Counted from the first letter of the stretch, positions 17,429 to 27,326 are shown. The stretch: DNA of 32,448 nucleotides from an uncultured Colwellia sp. (GCA_913061365.1 CAJXUT010000012.1:1-32448); one strand, 5' to 3'. Program-made: numbers and translations. The notes: generated by a model from the letters alone, not told the origin.

Positions 17429-18578
17429 CGGCATCAACCTCATTATCAGCAATAAACACACCTGCAAAAGTCTGGTTCAAATTAATACCATTAATATGTT
17501 CACCGTAGCTATTAAAGCCTGCCATATTGTATTTTTGATATAAAGCTTTTGCTTGCTCACCTAAGTTTTTTTGTTCAATTTCAATACGACGTAGAAAACA
17601 ACAACAGCCAAGCACAAGGTTTGACTGTCCATAGCGCTCAGTAATATCTTCTAATTTATTATTTAATGAGTTAAAAATGTCATCCATTTCAACTGCAGTT
17701 AATACAATACCTACATCAACGGCACAATAAAAAGTTAAACTTAAATCGTCCATATTCACTTTTTGTATTGAGCGAATATAGTATTGACCACCCACCTTAA
17801 CAGCAAGGGGGTGTAGTGAAAATATTTCAGGGCTTAAGTCGTTGATGTCTATATTTAATAATTGAGCATACTCTATTGCTGCAGGCATTGCGTTGAGTTC
17901 ATAAACGGTTCTATTTTCAACATCTGCTGCGGTGACCACTAATTTCTCTATCGGGCATTTTATATGGTTGCAATTGAATACCTCAAAAGCACATTGGGTG
18001 TTAATCAAAATGACGATAGCAGCCTGTTGGTGGAATTTATTTTGATAGAAAACATGGGTATTAGCTAAATTGACATCATCGCCAGCTGAGCCTCCAAAAT
18101 GTGGAATACCGTAAGTAGCAGAGTTTAGTGTTTGTAAAAATTGCTCTTCTTTTGTAGATAGACCATCAAGTAATGTGAGTAAAAAACTATTGCCTTGTAT
18201 TGGGGCTAATTCTCTTGAGCGGCACTGTTCAATCAGCTCATTCATAGTATTTTGAGCATCAACAATATCAAAATTATCCATTGACTCTACTGGCTTAGCG
18301 CTAATAGAAAAGTACTTACTCGAAAAGCCTATTGCTATAATGGACTGTCGTTCACAGCCTTCACGGGTAAATTCACCCGCCGTAGTACAGCCAACAACCT
18401 CAACGCCTTTAAAAGATTGGGTCATTGCTGTTGCTAATTCGTCTAACTGATAAACGGTTGAACAATAAAACAGAACAAAATCAATATCAGGGTGGTTCAA
18501 TTGTTCTTTTATTTCTTTACTGGCTTTTGAAGGCTCAATTGATTTACTAACAGCGACTATTGTTTTTATATTTGTCAT
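17421..18578 (-). CDS. FIST-domain sensory protein, NosP-like
   Basis: A 385-residue protein with FIST_N and FIST_C domains, a ligand-sensing fold partnered with kinases. ATG 18578 (MTNIKTIVAVSKSIEPSKAS) is preferred over a TTG at 18623; a weak AGGCAGAG precedes it. Diagnostic segments are VLFYCSTVYQLDELATAM, FKGVEVVGCTTAGEFTREGC, GIPHFGGSAGDDVNLANTHV and, in the second half, LVLGCCCFLRRIEIEQ with MAGFNSYGEHINGINLNQTF. In Pseudomonas the FIST protein encoded beside NahK is NosP, a heme-containing nitric oxide sensor that controls that kinase. The same pairing and a translational overlap are seen here. Whether this protein binds heme cannot be read directly; candidate His residues lie in IPHFGG, NTHVFY and NHIKCP. 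Confidence 0.87.
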   Translation of the reverse strand: MTNIKTIVAVSKSIEPSKASKEIKEQLNHPDIDFVLFYCSTVYQLDELATAMTQSFKGVEVVGCTTAGEFTREGCERQSIIAIGFSSKYFSISAKPVESMDNFDIVDAQNTMNELIEQCRSRELAPIQGNSFLLTLLDGLSTKEEQFLQTLNSATYGIPHFGGSAGDDVNLANTHVFYQNKFHQQAAIVILINTQCAFEVFNCNHIKCPIEKLVVTAADVENRTVYELNAMPAAIEYAQLLNIDINDLSPEIFSLHPLAVKVGGQYYIRSIQKVNMDDLSLTFYCAVDVGIVLTAVEMDDIFNSLNNKLEDITERYGQSNLVLGCCCFLRRIEIEQKNLGEQAKALYQKYNMAGFNSYGEHINGINLNQTFAGVFIADNEVDADE

Positions 18579-18659
18579 AACTCTGCCTAATAGGGATATC
18601 ATTTTGAATGTTAATGCTAACAAATGCCTTATATCAACATCAGTTTATTTTAGCTGATG

Positions 18660-18707
18660 TAGACTAAGGTCTAGTGATATCTCGCTGCTCTACTTTAATA
18701 GGTAGGA
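18660..18707 (-). promoter_or_regulatory. Putative operator region upstream of the FIST/kinase operon
   Basis: On the minus strand TCCTAC (18707-18702) is followed by CTATTAAAGTAG, giving an imperfect dyad of the same CCTAC/GTAG type seen before pqqA, the porin and the TonB receptor. A second small dyad TAGAC-CTTA-GTCTA follows at 18673-18660. It shares CCTTAGT with the 14800-14839 palindrome. No confident -35/-10 pair is assigned. Confidence 0.35.
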
Positions 18708-18730
18708 CTCAGCTAACATTAGCAATACAT

Positions 18731-20869
18731 TCACGCGACATTTTTTATTTTAATAGAACGTTTACTGTATTTATTTACTACGCATAATTTAGGGCTTTCA
18801 ATGGTAACTAAGCACTCTAAACATTGAACACATTCACCATAATCAATAGAGCCATCTTGATTAATCGCATCAATGTCACATTTTTTATTACGGCACAATT
18901 GGCAAGGGCTACCACACTCTTTTCGTCTTCTTAACCATTTTAATAGTGGAAAGCGACCAAGTATGGCTAATCCTGCGCCTAACGGGCAAAGGTAGCGACA
19001 ATAGAATTTATGAATTTTTAAACTTAATAATAATAAAATAACAGCATATAAAACAAAGGGCCAATAACGAATGAAATTTAAGGTGATGCTGGTTTTAAAA
19101 GGCTCTATTTCGGCAAGTTGTTCAGCTAATGTAAGAGAGTAAAATGATACACCAACTAAGCCGAACAAAATTAGATATTTAATTTTTTGAGCATATTTGT
19201 GATGTTTTGGTGAAATTTTGATTTGCCTTATATTCAGTTTTTTGGCCAGTAATCCCATTATTTCTTGTAGCGCACCGAAAGGGCATAACCAACCACAAAA
19301 CAAACCTCGACCGAAAATAAATAAACTAATAAATACGAATACCCACAAGATGAATATAATTGGATCTAAAAGGAATACTTCAATTCTAAAGCCATTAACT
19401 AATGACAGTAGTAAGGTATAAATATTTACAACGGAAAGCTGCCCTTGCGTGTAATAACCGATATAACCAATGGTAAAAATCAACATTGCTAGGCGAGTTC
19501 TCTGAACCGCGTTAGCATGACGTGCAAATTGCTTTTGTTTAACAAAAAGAATAGATAAAGCAATAAGATATGCTGCAAGTATTGTGATTTCAATACTACG
19601 GTCTAGCCAAATTCTTAACCATAAAGGCAGTTTTTTTTCTACGATGACTTTTGGTGTATAAAATAATTTTTCTGGCAAAACAGTATCTGAGCTAAATTGG
19701 TATTGTTGTGTGCTTAAAAATGACTGACTGTAGTTGACCGCCAATGAAATACCGAAAGTTTGACTTATTTCAAAGCCAGATTGAGACTTTATGCGAAATA
19801 TATTTTGTTGGTCAAATGCTGGAATATCAATATCAAACGAAGGATCATAGTAACTATAAAAATCTATATCTTTTATATCTACCGGAAATTCTCCTTGAAC
19901 AATACTTAAACGGGTAGGAACAGTTTGTGGGATAAAATCTTCGCTAACATAAGAATAACTACCTTGATTAAACACCATTAGTGCGTGTTCACCAGGTTTT
20001 AAGCTTTCTAATAATCGTTGGTATTCAGCTTCTCCTAGAAGGTTCTTACCGATAATTGGAATATTCACAAAAGCAAAATATAAGTTAATAAAATCGCCTT
20101 CAATGCCATTATCTTCCGCTTCTTGTACTAAATCTTCAATGGCATTGACTAATTCATTAGATTCTTCGCTAGCTAACTGTAAACTTTGTTTTTTACTTAT
20201 TTGCCAGTGTGATATGTGGCCTTGTTCTACTAGCTGCTCAAAATTAAGTTTTTGAAAAAAATTGGTGTCAATTCTAACGGTTGACGCTGCGGCAAAGCCT
20301 TCTAATTTAGCTCTAGCAACTTTTAAAGCAGAAGCGATAATGGTGTCATTTATCACCATTACAGAAACTGTTGCTCTGGTAATGCCATCAAAATTAGTCA
20401 TGCCAGGGGTGTTGTCATTTTGAGCGCCAATAATGTAACGCTCTTTTATAGAGTGCCCCTTATATTGGTCAATAAAGTCGAACATAGGTTGTTCGCCAAG
20501 ACCATGTAAAAAAATGGGTTCGTGATGTTTAAGCACTTTAAAGCCAGCAAAGACGCCTTTAGTGTCGATGCCAATTAGAATATTAATTGTTTGACCAGAA
20601 AAACCAATAAAGTCGGTAAAATCGTCAGACTGGAAAACATAACCAAGTAATTGACTTAGTTGATAAACAGGGGTTATTGCTAATTCAGGATCAACATTGC
20701 CGATACGTGTAGCACTAGGAAAAATAGCAGTTATTTCTGCAGGAATTGCGGTGACATCACTATTTTTGAATGAGTTTGCATCATCAAAAGCGATGGCGGT
20801 TTGTAAAGAGGTAAATAACAGTAGGGAAAGGAGTAAAAAATGGAGTCTTAATAAGTAAACTAGATTCAT
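18731..20869 (-). CDS. NosR/NirI-like membrane flavo-iron-sulfur protein
   Basis: A 712-residue polytopic redox protein. It has a signal peptide or first helix (to about residue 27), a periplasmic FMN-binding domain (about 85-190) with the likely covalent FMN threonine in DGITRATVSV (Thr167), a long periplasmic segment, then five or six membrane helices from about 425. The cytoplasmic side carries CGWLCPFGA and CRYLCPLGA motifs and a C-terminal ferredoxin-like part with CGSPCQLCRNKKC and CVQCLEC, enough for two 4Fe-4S clusters. NosR passes electrons to, or is required for expression of, nitrous oxide reductase. No nos gene is present here, so a role in electron transfer for the quinoprotein pathway or in signalling is inferred. 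GGAG precedes the ATG. It lies 67 nt after the aldehyde dehydrogenase gene. Confidence 0.87.
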   Translation of the reverse strand: MNLVYLLRLHFLLLSLLLFTSLQTAIAFDDANSFKNSDVTAIPAEITAIFPSATRIGNVDPELAITPVYQLSQLLGYVFQSDDFTDFIGFSGQTINILIGIDTKGVFAGFKVLKHHEPIFLHGLGEQPMFDFIDQYKGHSIKERYIIGAQNDNTPGMTNFDGITRATVSVMVINDTIIASALKVARAKLEGFAAASTVRIDTNFFQKLNFEQLVEQGHISHWQISKKQSLQLASEESNELVNAIEDLVQEAEDNGIEGDFINLYFAFVNIPIIGKNLLGEAEYQRLLESLKPGEHALMVFNQGSYSYVSEDFIPQTVPTRLSIVQGEFPVDIKDIDFYSYYDPSFDIDIPAFDQQNIFRIKSQSGFEISQTFGISLAVNYSQSFLSTQQYQFSSDTVLPEKLFYTPKVIVEKKLPLWLRIWLDRSIEITILAAYLIALSILFVKQKQFARHANAVQRTRLAMLIFTIGYIGYYTQGQLSVVNIYTLLLSLVNGFRIEVFLLDPIIFILWVFVFISLFIFGRGLFCGWLCPFGALQEIMGLLAKKLNIRQIKISPKHHKYAQKIKYLILFGLVGVSFYSLTLAEQLAEIEPFKTSITLNFIRYWPFVLYAVILLLLSLKIHKFYCRYLCPLGAGLAILGRFPLLKWLRRRKECGSPCQLCRNKKCDIDAINQDGSIDYGECVQCLECLVTIESPKLCVVNKYSKRSIKIKNVA

Positions 20870-20898
20870 ATATTAGACTCCAAAACATTTAATTTAAG

Positions 20899-20925
20899 CC
20901 CTTCAGGGAATGGGAAGGGCTATTT
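20899..20925 (-). terminator. Hairpin between aldehyde dehydrogenase and NosR-like genes
   Basis: AGCCCTTC and GAAGGGCT form an 8-bp G/C-containing stem in the 67-nt gap. On the minus strand it is followed by TAAATTAAAT rather than a T-run. A partial terminator that lowers expression of the downstream gene is the best reading. Confidence 0.45.
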
Positions 20926-20936
20926 ATACTTACTAT

Positions 20937-22457
20937 CTAGAAGAAACCTAATGGGCTAGTGCTATAGCTCACTAATAAGTTTTTAGTCTGTTGGTAATGA
21001 TCCATCATCATTTTATGTGTTTCACGACCAATACCTGACTTCTTATAACCACCAAATGCAGCATGTGCAGGATATAAATGGTAACAGTTAGTCCATACAC
21101 GACCTGATTCAATACCACGACCCATACGGTGAGCAAGGTTTGCATCACGTGTCCAAACACCAGCACCTAAACCAAAAGCAGTATCGTTAGCTATTTGCAG
21201 TGCTTCTTCAGCATCTTTAAAGGTAGTAACAGAGATTACCGGACCAAATATTTCTTCTTGGAATACTCGCATTGAGTTATTGCCTTTTAGAATAGTTGGT
21301 TGGATGTAATAACCTGTTTCTAATGAACCTTCTAATGATTCATGGCTACCACCAGAAAGTACAACAGCACCTTCATCTTTACCTATTTGTAAGTAACCTT
21401 GGATTTTTTCGTATTGTTCTTTAGAAGCTTGTGCACCAACCATAGTTGTTACATCAAGTGGATTACCTCGAACGATGTTCTTAGTTTTCTCAAGTACTTT
21501 TTCCATGAATGCATCAAAGATATCTTCTTGTACAAGAGCACGAGAAGGACAGGTACATACTTCACCTTGGTTAAAGAAACCTAAAGCAAAACCTTCAGCA
21601 CACTTTTCAATGTAATCATCTTCTTGATTCATGATGTCACTAAAGAAAACATTTGGTGATTTACCGCCAAGTTCAACTGTAGAGGGGATAAGGTTTTCAG
21701 CAGCACATTTTAATATGTGTTGACCTACAGGTGTTGAACCAGTAAATGCAATTTTACCTATACGTGTGCTTGTTGCTAATGCTTCACCGGCTTCTTTACC
21801 GTAGCCGTTAACAATGTTTAAAACGCCAGCAGGAAGTAAATCAGCAATTAATTCCATAAAGACTAGAATACTTGCAGGTGTTTGTTCTGCAGGTTTAAGA
21901 ACAATACAGTTACCTGTAGCAAGTGCAGGAGCTAATTTCCAAGCTGCCATCAGCATTGGGAAGTTCCAAGGAATGATTTGGCCAACAACACCAATAGGCT
22001 CATGGAAGTGATACGCAACAGTATCATCATCTATTTGAGATAAAGAACCTTCTTGAGCACGGATACAACCAGCATAGTAACGGAAATGATCGACACAAAG
22101 TGGAATATCAGCATTAAGTGTTTCACGGATAGGCTTACCATTATCCCATGTTTCAGCAACGGCTAATACTTCAAGGTTAGCTTCGATGCGGTCGGCAATT
22201 TGTAATAAAATATTTGAACGTTCTTGTACTGAGGTTTTTCCCCAAGCTGCTTTTGCTGCATGTGCAGCATCAAGTGCTAAATCAATATCTTCGGCACTTG
22301 AACGTGGAATTTCACAAAATACTTCACCAGTAACTGGTGTTGAATTACCAAAGTAATTTCCTTTTACCGGAGCAACCCATTGACCGCCAATAAAATTTTG
22401 ATATTTTGATTTAAATGTAATAACTGAATTTTCGCTTCCCGGATTTGCATAGATCAT
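20937..22457 (-). CDS. NAD(P)-dependent aldehyde dehydrogenase, ExaC/AldB type
   Basis: Oxidises an aldehyde to its acid in the cytoplasm. At 506 residues it has the ExaC/AldB/AcoD length. Key features are [20 protein letters not shown] and VLKPAEQTP (cofactor binding), FTGSTPVGQ, the catalytic Glu in [12 protein letters not shown], the catalytic Cys in GEVCTCPSR (near residue 300; the second Cys is normal for this subgroup), [10 protein letters not shown] and the C-terminal [13 protein letters not shown]. In Pseudomonas aeruginosa exaC lies between the quinoprotein ethanol dehydrogenase genes and pqqA-E. Here the gene follows pqq and the peptidase by 147 nt, consistent with removal of acetaldehyde-like products. 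AGGTGA lies just before the ATG. The real substrate is inferred. Confidence 0.92.
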   Translation of the reverse strand: MIYANPGSENSVITFKSKYQNFIGGQWVAPVKGNYFGNSTPVTGEVFCEIPRSSAEDIDLALDAAHAAKAAWGKTSVQERSNILLQIADRIEANLEVLAVAETWDNGKPIRETLNADIPLCVDHFRYYAGCIRAQEGSLSQIDDDTVAYHFHEPIGVVGQIIPWNFPMLMAAWKLAPALATGNCIVLKPAEQTPASILVFMELIADLLPAGVLNIVNGYGKEAGEALATSTRIGKIAFTGSTPVGQHILKCAAENLIPSTVELGGKSPNVFFSDIMNQEDDYIEKCAEGFALGFFNQGEVCTCPSRALVQEDIFDAFMEKVLEKTKNIVRGNPLDVTTMVGAQASKEQYEKIQGYLQIGKDEGAVVLSGGSHESLEGSLETGYYIQPTILKGNNSMRVFQEEIFGPVISVTTFKDAEEALQIANDTAFGLGAGVWTRDANLAHRMGRGIESGRVWTNCYHLYPAHAAFGGYKKSGIGRETHKMMMDHYQQTKNLLVSYSTSPLGFF

Positions 22458-22536
22458 AATTCACCTCATATATTTACCCGCCAGAATTTGATCCTTTTTG
22501 GTGGGCTTATTTTTTTATTGCGTCATTAATTAAACA

Positions 22537-22587
22537 GTGTTTGTCTATGGATATAATAGGGGCTTATTGGCAAGTAAAACCATGCTC
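22537..22587 (-). promoter_or_regulatory. Weak promoter candidate of the aldehyde dehydrogenase gene
   Basis: On the minus strand GGTTTT, 17 nt (ACTTGCCAATAAGCCCC), then TATTAT lies about 90-115 nt before the ATG. The -35 is poor, as in the pqqA and porin promoters, but no GTAGGA element accompanies it. The assignment is tentative. Confidence 0.3.
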
Positions 22588-22604
22588 CCTTGGCATAAAA
22601 AAAC

Positions 22605-24071
22605 TCATACTTTAGGATGGGAACCGCTGGCGATCGTTTTTAAGTAGTTAGATATATCAGTGTCTGTAATATTTTCTAGCTGATTATCAGCTAGAAAATG
22701 CGTGTGGGAATATTTGTTTTTAGCCAGCGGTAAGCTGTTACGAATAAAGCGATAATCTTGGCTTAAAGAGAGTAAGCATTGAGGTGTTTCTTGTAAGTGT
22801 TTAGTTGGGTTTATATCAAAAGCACTGAAAATCACAAGGTGTGTTGAGTCATTTGAGTCGTCTATGGTTAAAGCTTGGGTAGCATAGCAATGTCCTTGGC
22901 AGCGTCGAGCCAAAAATGCAGGGTAGCCACTAATGATATAACTTGTGATATTTGCTAAGGCTTTATCAGCATTATTAATTTTAGTTAACCACACGGCATT
23001 AGATTGGTCATGTACAGCGCTAAAACAAAGTAAACCTTTTGCCTCACTTGTAATAAGCTCACTTTTGGCTTGCTGATATAAATTGGTAAATAAACCAGGC
23101 AGCGGTGCTTTCTTTACAAGGTTTTTTATCTTGTTATTAACCAGCTTATTTACAGTAGCCCGTGCAGTGAATAGGTTTGATAAGTTCACTAATGGGGGGA
23201 TTAAATTGTTAATCTCTGTAGACTCTTCAATTTCTTGGTGGTCATCTATTTCTTGGTGGTCATCTATTTCTTGGTAGTCATCTATTTCTTGGTAATAAGG
23301 ATCTTGTAACCATAGCTGGTAAGTTTCAATAAGCTTTTTAATTGATGAAGAATATTTTTTTTGATGTTGCTCTTTATCTTCAAAGGCTTGAGAGGATGTA
23401 TTTGCATCATTCAGCAGTATTCTTTCTTGCTTATATTGTGCACTTTGTTGAGGAATAAATGATATCAAGTTTGCAATTCTTTCAACATCAGCATTTGCAG
23501 TAACCAGAGTTATATTATTTGCTTGATAATATTGCTTATGGAAGTTTGTTAAGTCACTGAGTGTTAATGTTCCTATCGTTGCACTCATGCCTCCATAGCA
23601 AAAGTCGTTCTGTTTATTACCTTCTTTATGGCTTTTTTCATTCTTCGTATTTGCCTGTTCTATTCCTAGTAGCTCTCGAAAAATAACCCCGCTGTCATTA
23701 CCATTATGTACTTCATTACGTAAATCTTCGCCATCAAAGGTAGGCTTAAATAAGCCGTTAAGTAAATAATTTATTGCTAGTAAAAAGGTTTCAGGGCAAT
23801 GACTTTGACAATGAAAGTAAGTGGTGTTGGCAAATGTTGAAGCATTAATTTTTGCTTCAGTTAGTGATGTTATTTGAAATAACGTTTCTACTTCAGGAAA
23901 AGCTTCGCTGCGTCGAAAAACCATGTGTTCAACCGCATGAGCAACACCGCTATTGTCAAATACAGGTGTATTCACTACAAAAAGAGCGCTAAAGCCATCA
24001 CTATCGATTATGTTTATATGTTTCAAACCATTTTTATGGCGATAAATATTTTCAATCAATAGTGAAGCCAA
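22605..24071 (-). CDS. Short M16-family metallopeptidase, PqqF candidate
   Basis: A 488-residue zinc peptidase-like protein. The inverted zinc motif HAVEH (His45, Glu48, His49) is in GVAHAVEHMVFRRSEAFPE, with the third ligand probably Glu133 in GVIFRELLG. LTLSDLTNFHKQYYQANNIT also matches the N-terminal catalytic domain, in the style of the M16C/PreP group. A charged repeat linker at about 260-283 leads to a C-terminal domain with ARRCQGHCYAT, the counterpart of the M16 R/Y motif. It starts at TTG, 2 nt after the pqqE stop; no ATG exists before the active site. Classical PqqF is about 760 residues or more, so this is a reduced form. Position directly after pqqE suggests it trims modified PqqA. 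Confidence 0.78.
   Translation of the reverse strand: MASLLIENIYRHKNGLKHINIIDSDGFSALFVVNTPVFDNSGVAHAVEHMVFRRSEAFPEVETLFQITSLTEAKINASTFANTTYFHCQSHCPETFLLAINYLLNGLFKPTFDGEDLRNEVHNGNDSGVIFRELLGIEQANTKNEKSHKEGNKQNDFCYGGMSATIGTLTLSDLTNFHKQYYQANNITLVTANADVERIANLISFIPQQSAQYKQERILLNDANTSSQAFEDKEQHQKKYSSSIKKLIETYQLWLQDPYYQEIDDYQEIDDHQEIDDHQEIEESTEINNLIPPLVNLSNLFTARATVNKLVNNKIKNLVKKAPLPGLFTNLYQQAKSELITSEAKGLLCFSAVHDQSNAVWLTKINNADKALANITSYIISGYPAFLARRCQGHCYATQALTIDDSNDSTHLVIFSAFDINPTKHLQETPQCLLSLSQDYRFIRNSLPLAKNKYSHTHFLADNQLENITDTDISNYLKTIASGSHPKV
23231..23294. repeat. 18-bp in-frame tandem repeat in the M16 peptidase gene
   Basis: The unit TTTCTTGGTGGTCATCTA (plus strand) occurs three times at 23231-23284 with one base change, and a fourth partial copy follows. 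It encodes repeated (H/Y)QEIDD on the minus strand, forming an acidic linker between the two peptidase domains. Copy number could vary between strains. Confidence 0.85.
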
Positions 24072-24073
24072 GG

Positions 24074-25252
24074 TTATATTTTAATTCGGGTGATGTTTAA
24101 CTCAGTGTCTTTAGCATGCTTCATTGCTTTTTGGTTAACACGAGGCACTATAGGTTTTGACGGATTATTTGCACTATCAATTGCCTGTTGAATTAAATGA
24201 TGGTCTTCTGATTTACTACACACGGGATCTGTTTTATGCATATCACCTGTCATCATAAATGCCTGACAACGACAACCACCAAAATCTTTTTCCTTTTCAT
24301 CACAACCTTTACAGGGTTGTGGCATCCAGTCATCACCACGAAAGTATTCAAAAGAAAAGTCTTGCTGCCAAATGTCATTAATCGACTTATCTTTCACATT
24401 AGGGAAGGTTAGTGGTAACATTTTTGCACTATGACAAGGTAAAGCTGAGCCATCAGGTGTAATGGTTAAGAAGGTTGTTCCCCAACCATTCATACAAGCT
24501 TTTGGACGCGTTTCAAAGTAGTCAGGTGTAACAAAAATAAAATGTGGGCCTTTACCATCTTGTTCATCCCTAAACTTATTAACAATAGCCTCAGCTTCAA
24601 CTAATTGTTCTCTTGAGGGAAGTAAATGGTCACGATTTTGATAAGCCCATCCGTAATATTGTGCAGTTGCTAGCTCAACGTAATCAGCTTCAAGCTCACA
24701 ACTAAGTCGCATAATATCTTCAATTTGTTCAAGGTTTTGTTTTGAAAGCACAAAGTTAAGCACCATAGGGTAGCCTTGTGCTTTGACAGATTTCGCCATA
24801 TTAAACTTTTGTTGGTAAGCATTACCACGACCTGCTATGGCATCGTTTAGCTCTGGATCAGCACCTTGAAAACTGATTTGAATATGGTCTAAACCTGCTT
24901 CTTTTAGCTTGGTAATACGCTTTTCTGTTAAGCCTATGCCTGAGGTAATTAAGTTGGTATAAAAGCCTAATCCTCTGGCATGTTTTACTAATTCTTCAAG
25001 ATCTTTACGCAGTAAAGGCTCACCACCAGAGAAACCAAGTTGTACAGCCCCCATGTCTCTAGCTTCGCTAAATACTTTAAACCACTGCTCTGTGGTTAAT
25101 TCATTTTTTGTGTCGCTTAAGTCTGTAGGGTTTGAACAGTAAGGGCAGTGTAACGGACAATCATAAGTTAATTCTGCAAGCAGCCATAGTGGTGGGCCAA
25201 CAAGTGCATCACTGTCTTGTGCTGATATATCTGTTACCGTTTGATTAGTCAT
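24074..25252 (-). CDS. pqqE: PqqA peptide cyclase PqqE (radical SAM)
   Basis: Links the Glu and Tyr side chains of PqqA by a carbon-carbon bond, the first step of PQQ synthesis, using PqqD as peptide chaperone. ATG 25252 is chosen ([12 protein letters not shown]): it gives the usual family N-terminus, and an ATG 14 codons upstream has no ribosome-binding site. It contains [20 protein letters not shown] with the radical SAM CX3CX2C motif (Cys32, 36, 39), the SAM-binding [17 protein letters not shown], and C-terminal SPASM cysteines in [30 protein letters not shown] and [16 protein letters not shown]. It overlaps pqqD by 8 nt. Identification is firm. Confidence 0.97.
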   Translation of the reverse strand: MTNQTVTDISAQDSDALVGPPLWLLAELTYDCPLHCPYCSNPTDLSDTKNELTTEQWFKVFSEARDMGAVQLGFSGGEPLLRKDLEELVKHARGLGFYTNLITSGIGLTEKRITKLKEAGLDHIQISFQGADPELNDAIAGRGNAYQQKFNMAKSVKAQGYPMVLNFVLSKQNLEQIEDIMRLSCELEADYVELATAQYYGWAYQNRDHLLPSREQLVEAEAIVNKFRDEQDGKGPHFIFVTPDYFETRPKACMNGWGTTFLTITPDGSALPCHSAKMLPLTFPNVKDKSINDIWQQDFSFEYFRGDDWMPQPCKGCDEKEKDFGGCRCQAFMMTGDMHKTDPVCSKSEDHHLIQQAIDSANNPSKPIVPRVNQKAMKHAKDTELNITRIKI

Positions 25253-25529
25253 GATTAAGCCATTTTTTTTCAATTGCAGTGGTGACAAATTCATTTACAT
25301 CGTCAGATAAGTCGCCAGCATCAGGAAACTTAGCATGTAGCGCCGCTGTAATTTGTTGTATGTTTGTTTGCCCGTCAATAAGCTGCATAATTTCGCCAGC
25401 ACCACCGTTAAGTTTTACCATACCCTCTGGAAATAATAATACAAAGCAGTTTTGTGCTTTTTCCCATTGAAAGCGAAACATGGCATTAAGTGATGGTGTC
25501 ATTTCAGGTGTTACTATTGGTGTATTCAC
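25245..25529 (-). CDS. pqqD: PqqA-binding protein PqqD
   Basis: A 94-residue winged-helix peptide-recognition protein that presents PqqA to PqqE. Typical features are [40 protein letters not shown] and the C-terminal [14 protein letters not shown]. The start codon is GTG at 25529, overlapping the pqqC stop as GTGA, so translation is coupled on both sides (pqqC before, pqqE after). Confidence 0.96.
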   Translation of the reverse strand: MNTPIVTPEMTPSLNAMFRFQWEKAQNCFVLLFPEGMVKLNGGAGEIMQLIDGQTNIQQITAALHAKFPDAGDLSDDVNEFVTTAIEKKWLNHD

Positions 25530-26293
25530 TTAAATAGTCCTTTGTGATAAATAGGATTGTTAACCGCCTCTTGACCAAGTATAGCTTGGTAAGGCGCTCT
25601 ATCTTGTTGATAAGCTAATGTCATTGAGTCTAACATGCTCCACAAAATATCCAGTTTAAATTGGAGAATATTTAACGCTTCTTCTTGTGCTTCTCGGCTA
25701 GTGAAGTGATCGAGTGTTATTTGCAATCCATGATTTACATCACGACGAGCTTGCGATAAACGCATTTGGAAATAACTTAATCCTTCTGGCTTTATCCATT
25801 GATAGTTTTGCGGCCAGCTGTCTAAACGGCTTTGATGAATTTCAGGCGCAAACATTTCAGTTAAAGATGAGCAAGCTGCTTGTTGCCAGTTAGCTTTTCT
25901 AGCAAAATTTACATAGGCATCTACGGCAAAACGAACACCGGGCAGTACAAACTTTTCATCTAGTAAATCTTGTCTATCTAAACCAACAGCTTCACCTAAA
26001 CGTAACCATGCTTCTATGCCACCTAAGGTTTCTTCACCTGCATTACCGTCGTGATCAAGAATACGTTGGATCCATAAGCGTCTAGTTTCCATATCGCGAC
26101 AATTAGCCATAATTGCGGCATCTTTAATTGGAATATTCACTTGATAATAAAAGCGGTTTGCAACCCAGCCTCTGATTTCTTCTTTGCTACATTCACCTTT
26201 ATGCATAGCAATATGGAAAGGGTGATGAATATGGTAAAGTTGGCCTTTGTCTCTTAACTTTTGTTCAAATTGTTCTCTGGTCCAAGCTTGCAT
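25526..26293 (-). CDS. pqqC: Pyrroloquinoline-quinone synthase PqqC
   Basis: The cofactorless oxidase that performs the final ring closure and eight-electron oxidation to PQQ. It is 255 residues, the standard length, in the all-helical TENA/THI-4-like fold. Recognisable segments are [87 protein letters not shown] and [17 protein letters not shown] lies 8 nt before the ATG, and the gene follows pqqB by 22 nt. Confidence 0.97.
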   Translation of the reverse strand: MQAWTREQFEQKLRDKGQLYHIHHPFHIAMHKGECSKEEIRGWVANRFYYQVNIPIKDAAIMANCRDMETRRLWIQRILDHDGNAGEETLGGIEAWLRLGEAVGLDRQDLLDEKFVLPGVRFAVDAYVNFARKANWQQAACSSLTEMFAPEIHQSRLDSWPQNYQWIKPEGLSYFQMRLSQARRDVNHGLQITLDHFTSREAQEEALNILQFKLDILWSMLDSMTLAYQQDRAPYQAILGQEAVNNPIYHKGLFK

Positions 26294-26315
26294 AAAATGG
26301 ATCCTATAAGTGAGG

Positions 26316-27233
26316 TTAAATCGTTATTTCCATGCCATCGGTGGCAATTTCTACACCATTGTCTAAAACAAACTGATGCTCGGAAGATTCTTCATTTAAA
26401 ATGGGGTTAGTGTTGTTTATATGGATTAGAATTTTGCGGTCTATGTTAAATTTATTTAATAGTGCCACAGTGCCATAGTCGCCATTAACTGGCATATGCC
26501 CCATTTCAGAGCCTAATTTAGTACCAACACCTTGAGCAATCATCTCATCATCAAGCCACAATGTTCCGTCAATGAGTACACAGCTAGCTTCTGCTAATAT
26601 ACTTTCAACTTCTGGCGTGCTTTCAACGATACCCGGTAAATAAAATAAGTACTTACCTGTGCTTTTATCGATAATTTTTAAACCGATATTATTGCCATCG
26701 ACTACTTTATCGCGATAGCGTGAATAAGGAGGAGCATTTGATTCAATAATAACAGGAACAAATTCAATGCCATCAACACCATTGACGCTAAACGGAGGGC
26801 GTTTTTCGGTATCAATTTGAGTAAAATTAAGACCGCCATGCCAATGCTTTAACATAGGAAATAATGGATAGGCGCTTGTTAAGTCTTCATAAACAACATC
26901 ACTACAATATACGTCAAGTGGTAGCCCTTCACGCAAAGTTATCAGCCCAGTAGTATGATCGATTTGGCTATCAGATAATATTGCTGCACGAATATTAGTA
27001 CCACGACTACCTTCTTCTGGCCAAAGCTGTGGGGATTGATTTATTTGTTGACGAATATCAGGGGAAGCATTAATTAATACCCAGTCTTTACCATTTGGGC
27101 TAACAGCAATAGATGATTGAGTACGCGCTGTTGCTTTAATTGTACCGTCACGCAAGCCTTTACAATTAGCACAGTGACAATTCCATTGAGGAAACCCACC
27201 ACCTGCAGCCGAGCCTAGAACTAAAATTTTCAT
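26316..27233 (-). CDS. pqqB: PQQ biosynthesis protein PqqB
   Basis: A metallo-beta-lactamase-fold protein (305 residues) of the PQQ operon, proposed from published work to hydroxylate the Tyr-derived part of the PqqA product. The N-terminus [19 protein letters not shown], followed by [11 protein letters not shown], is diagnostic; the two cysteines belong to a zinc site. Metal-site segments [24 protein letters not shown] and LIHINNTNP follow in family order. GAGG precedes the ATG. It follows pqqA across a 169-nt gap holding a hairpin. Confidence 0.96.
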   Translation of the reverse strand: MKILVLGSAAGGGFPQWNCHCANCKGLRDGTIKATARTQSSIAVSPNGKDWVLINASPDIRQQINQSPQLWPEEGSRGTNIRAAILSDSQIDHTTGLITLREGLPLDVYCSDVVYEDLTSAYPLFPMLKHWHGGLNFTQIDTEKRPPFSVNGVDGIEFVPVIIESNAPPYSRYRDKVVDGNNIGLKIIDKSTGKYLFYLPGIVESTPEVESILAEASCVLIDGTLWLDDEMIAQGVGTKLGSEMGHMPVNGDYGTVALLNKFNIDRKILIHINNTNPILNEESSEHQFVLDNGVEIATDGMEITI

Positions 27234-27326
27234 ATGTGCCTCGAGATCAAGACAAAAGGGAAGTCAGTAATTAACGGGTGATAATTAAGACCATTTAAAA
27301 GAACACTTTATAAGTGTGATTGGTAT

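Noticed and set aside
18731-20869. Denitrification (nos) locus
   Set aside because: Only a NosR-like gene is present; no nosZ, nosD, nosF, nosY or nosL.
23231-23294. Regular short repeats as a CRISPR array
   Set aside because: Units are contiguous without spacers, in frame, inside the M16 gene; they are a coding tandem repeat.
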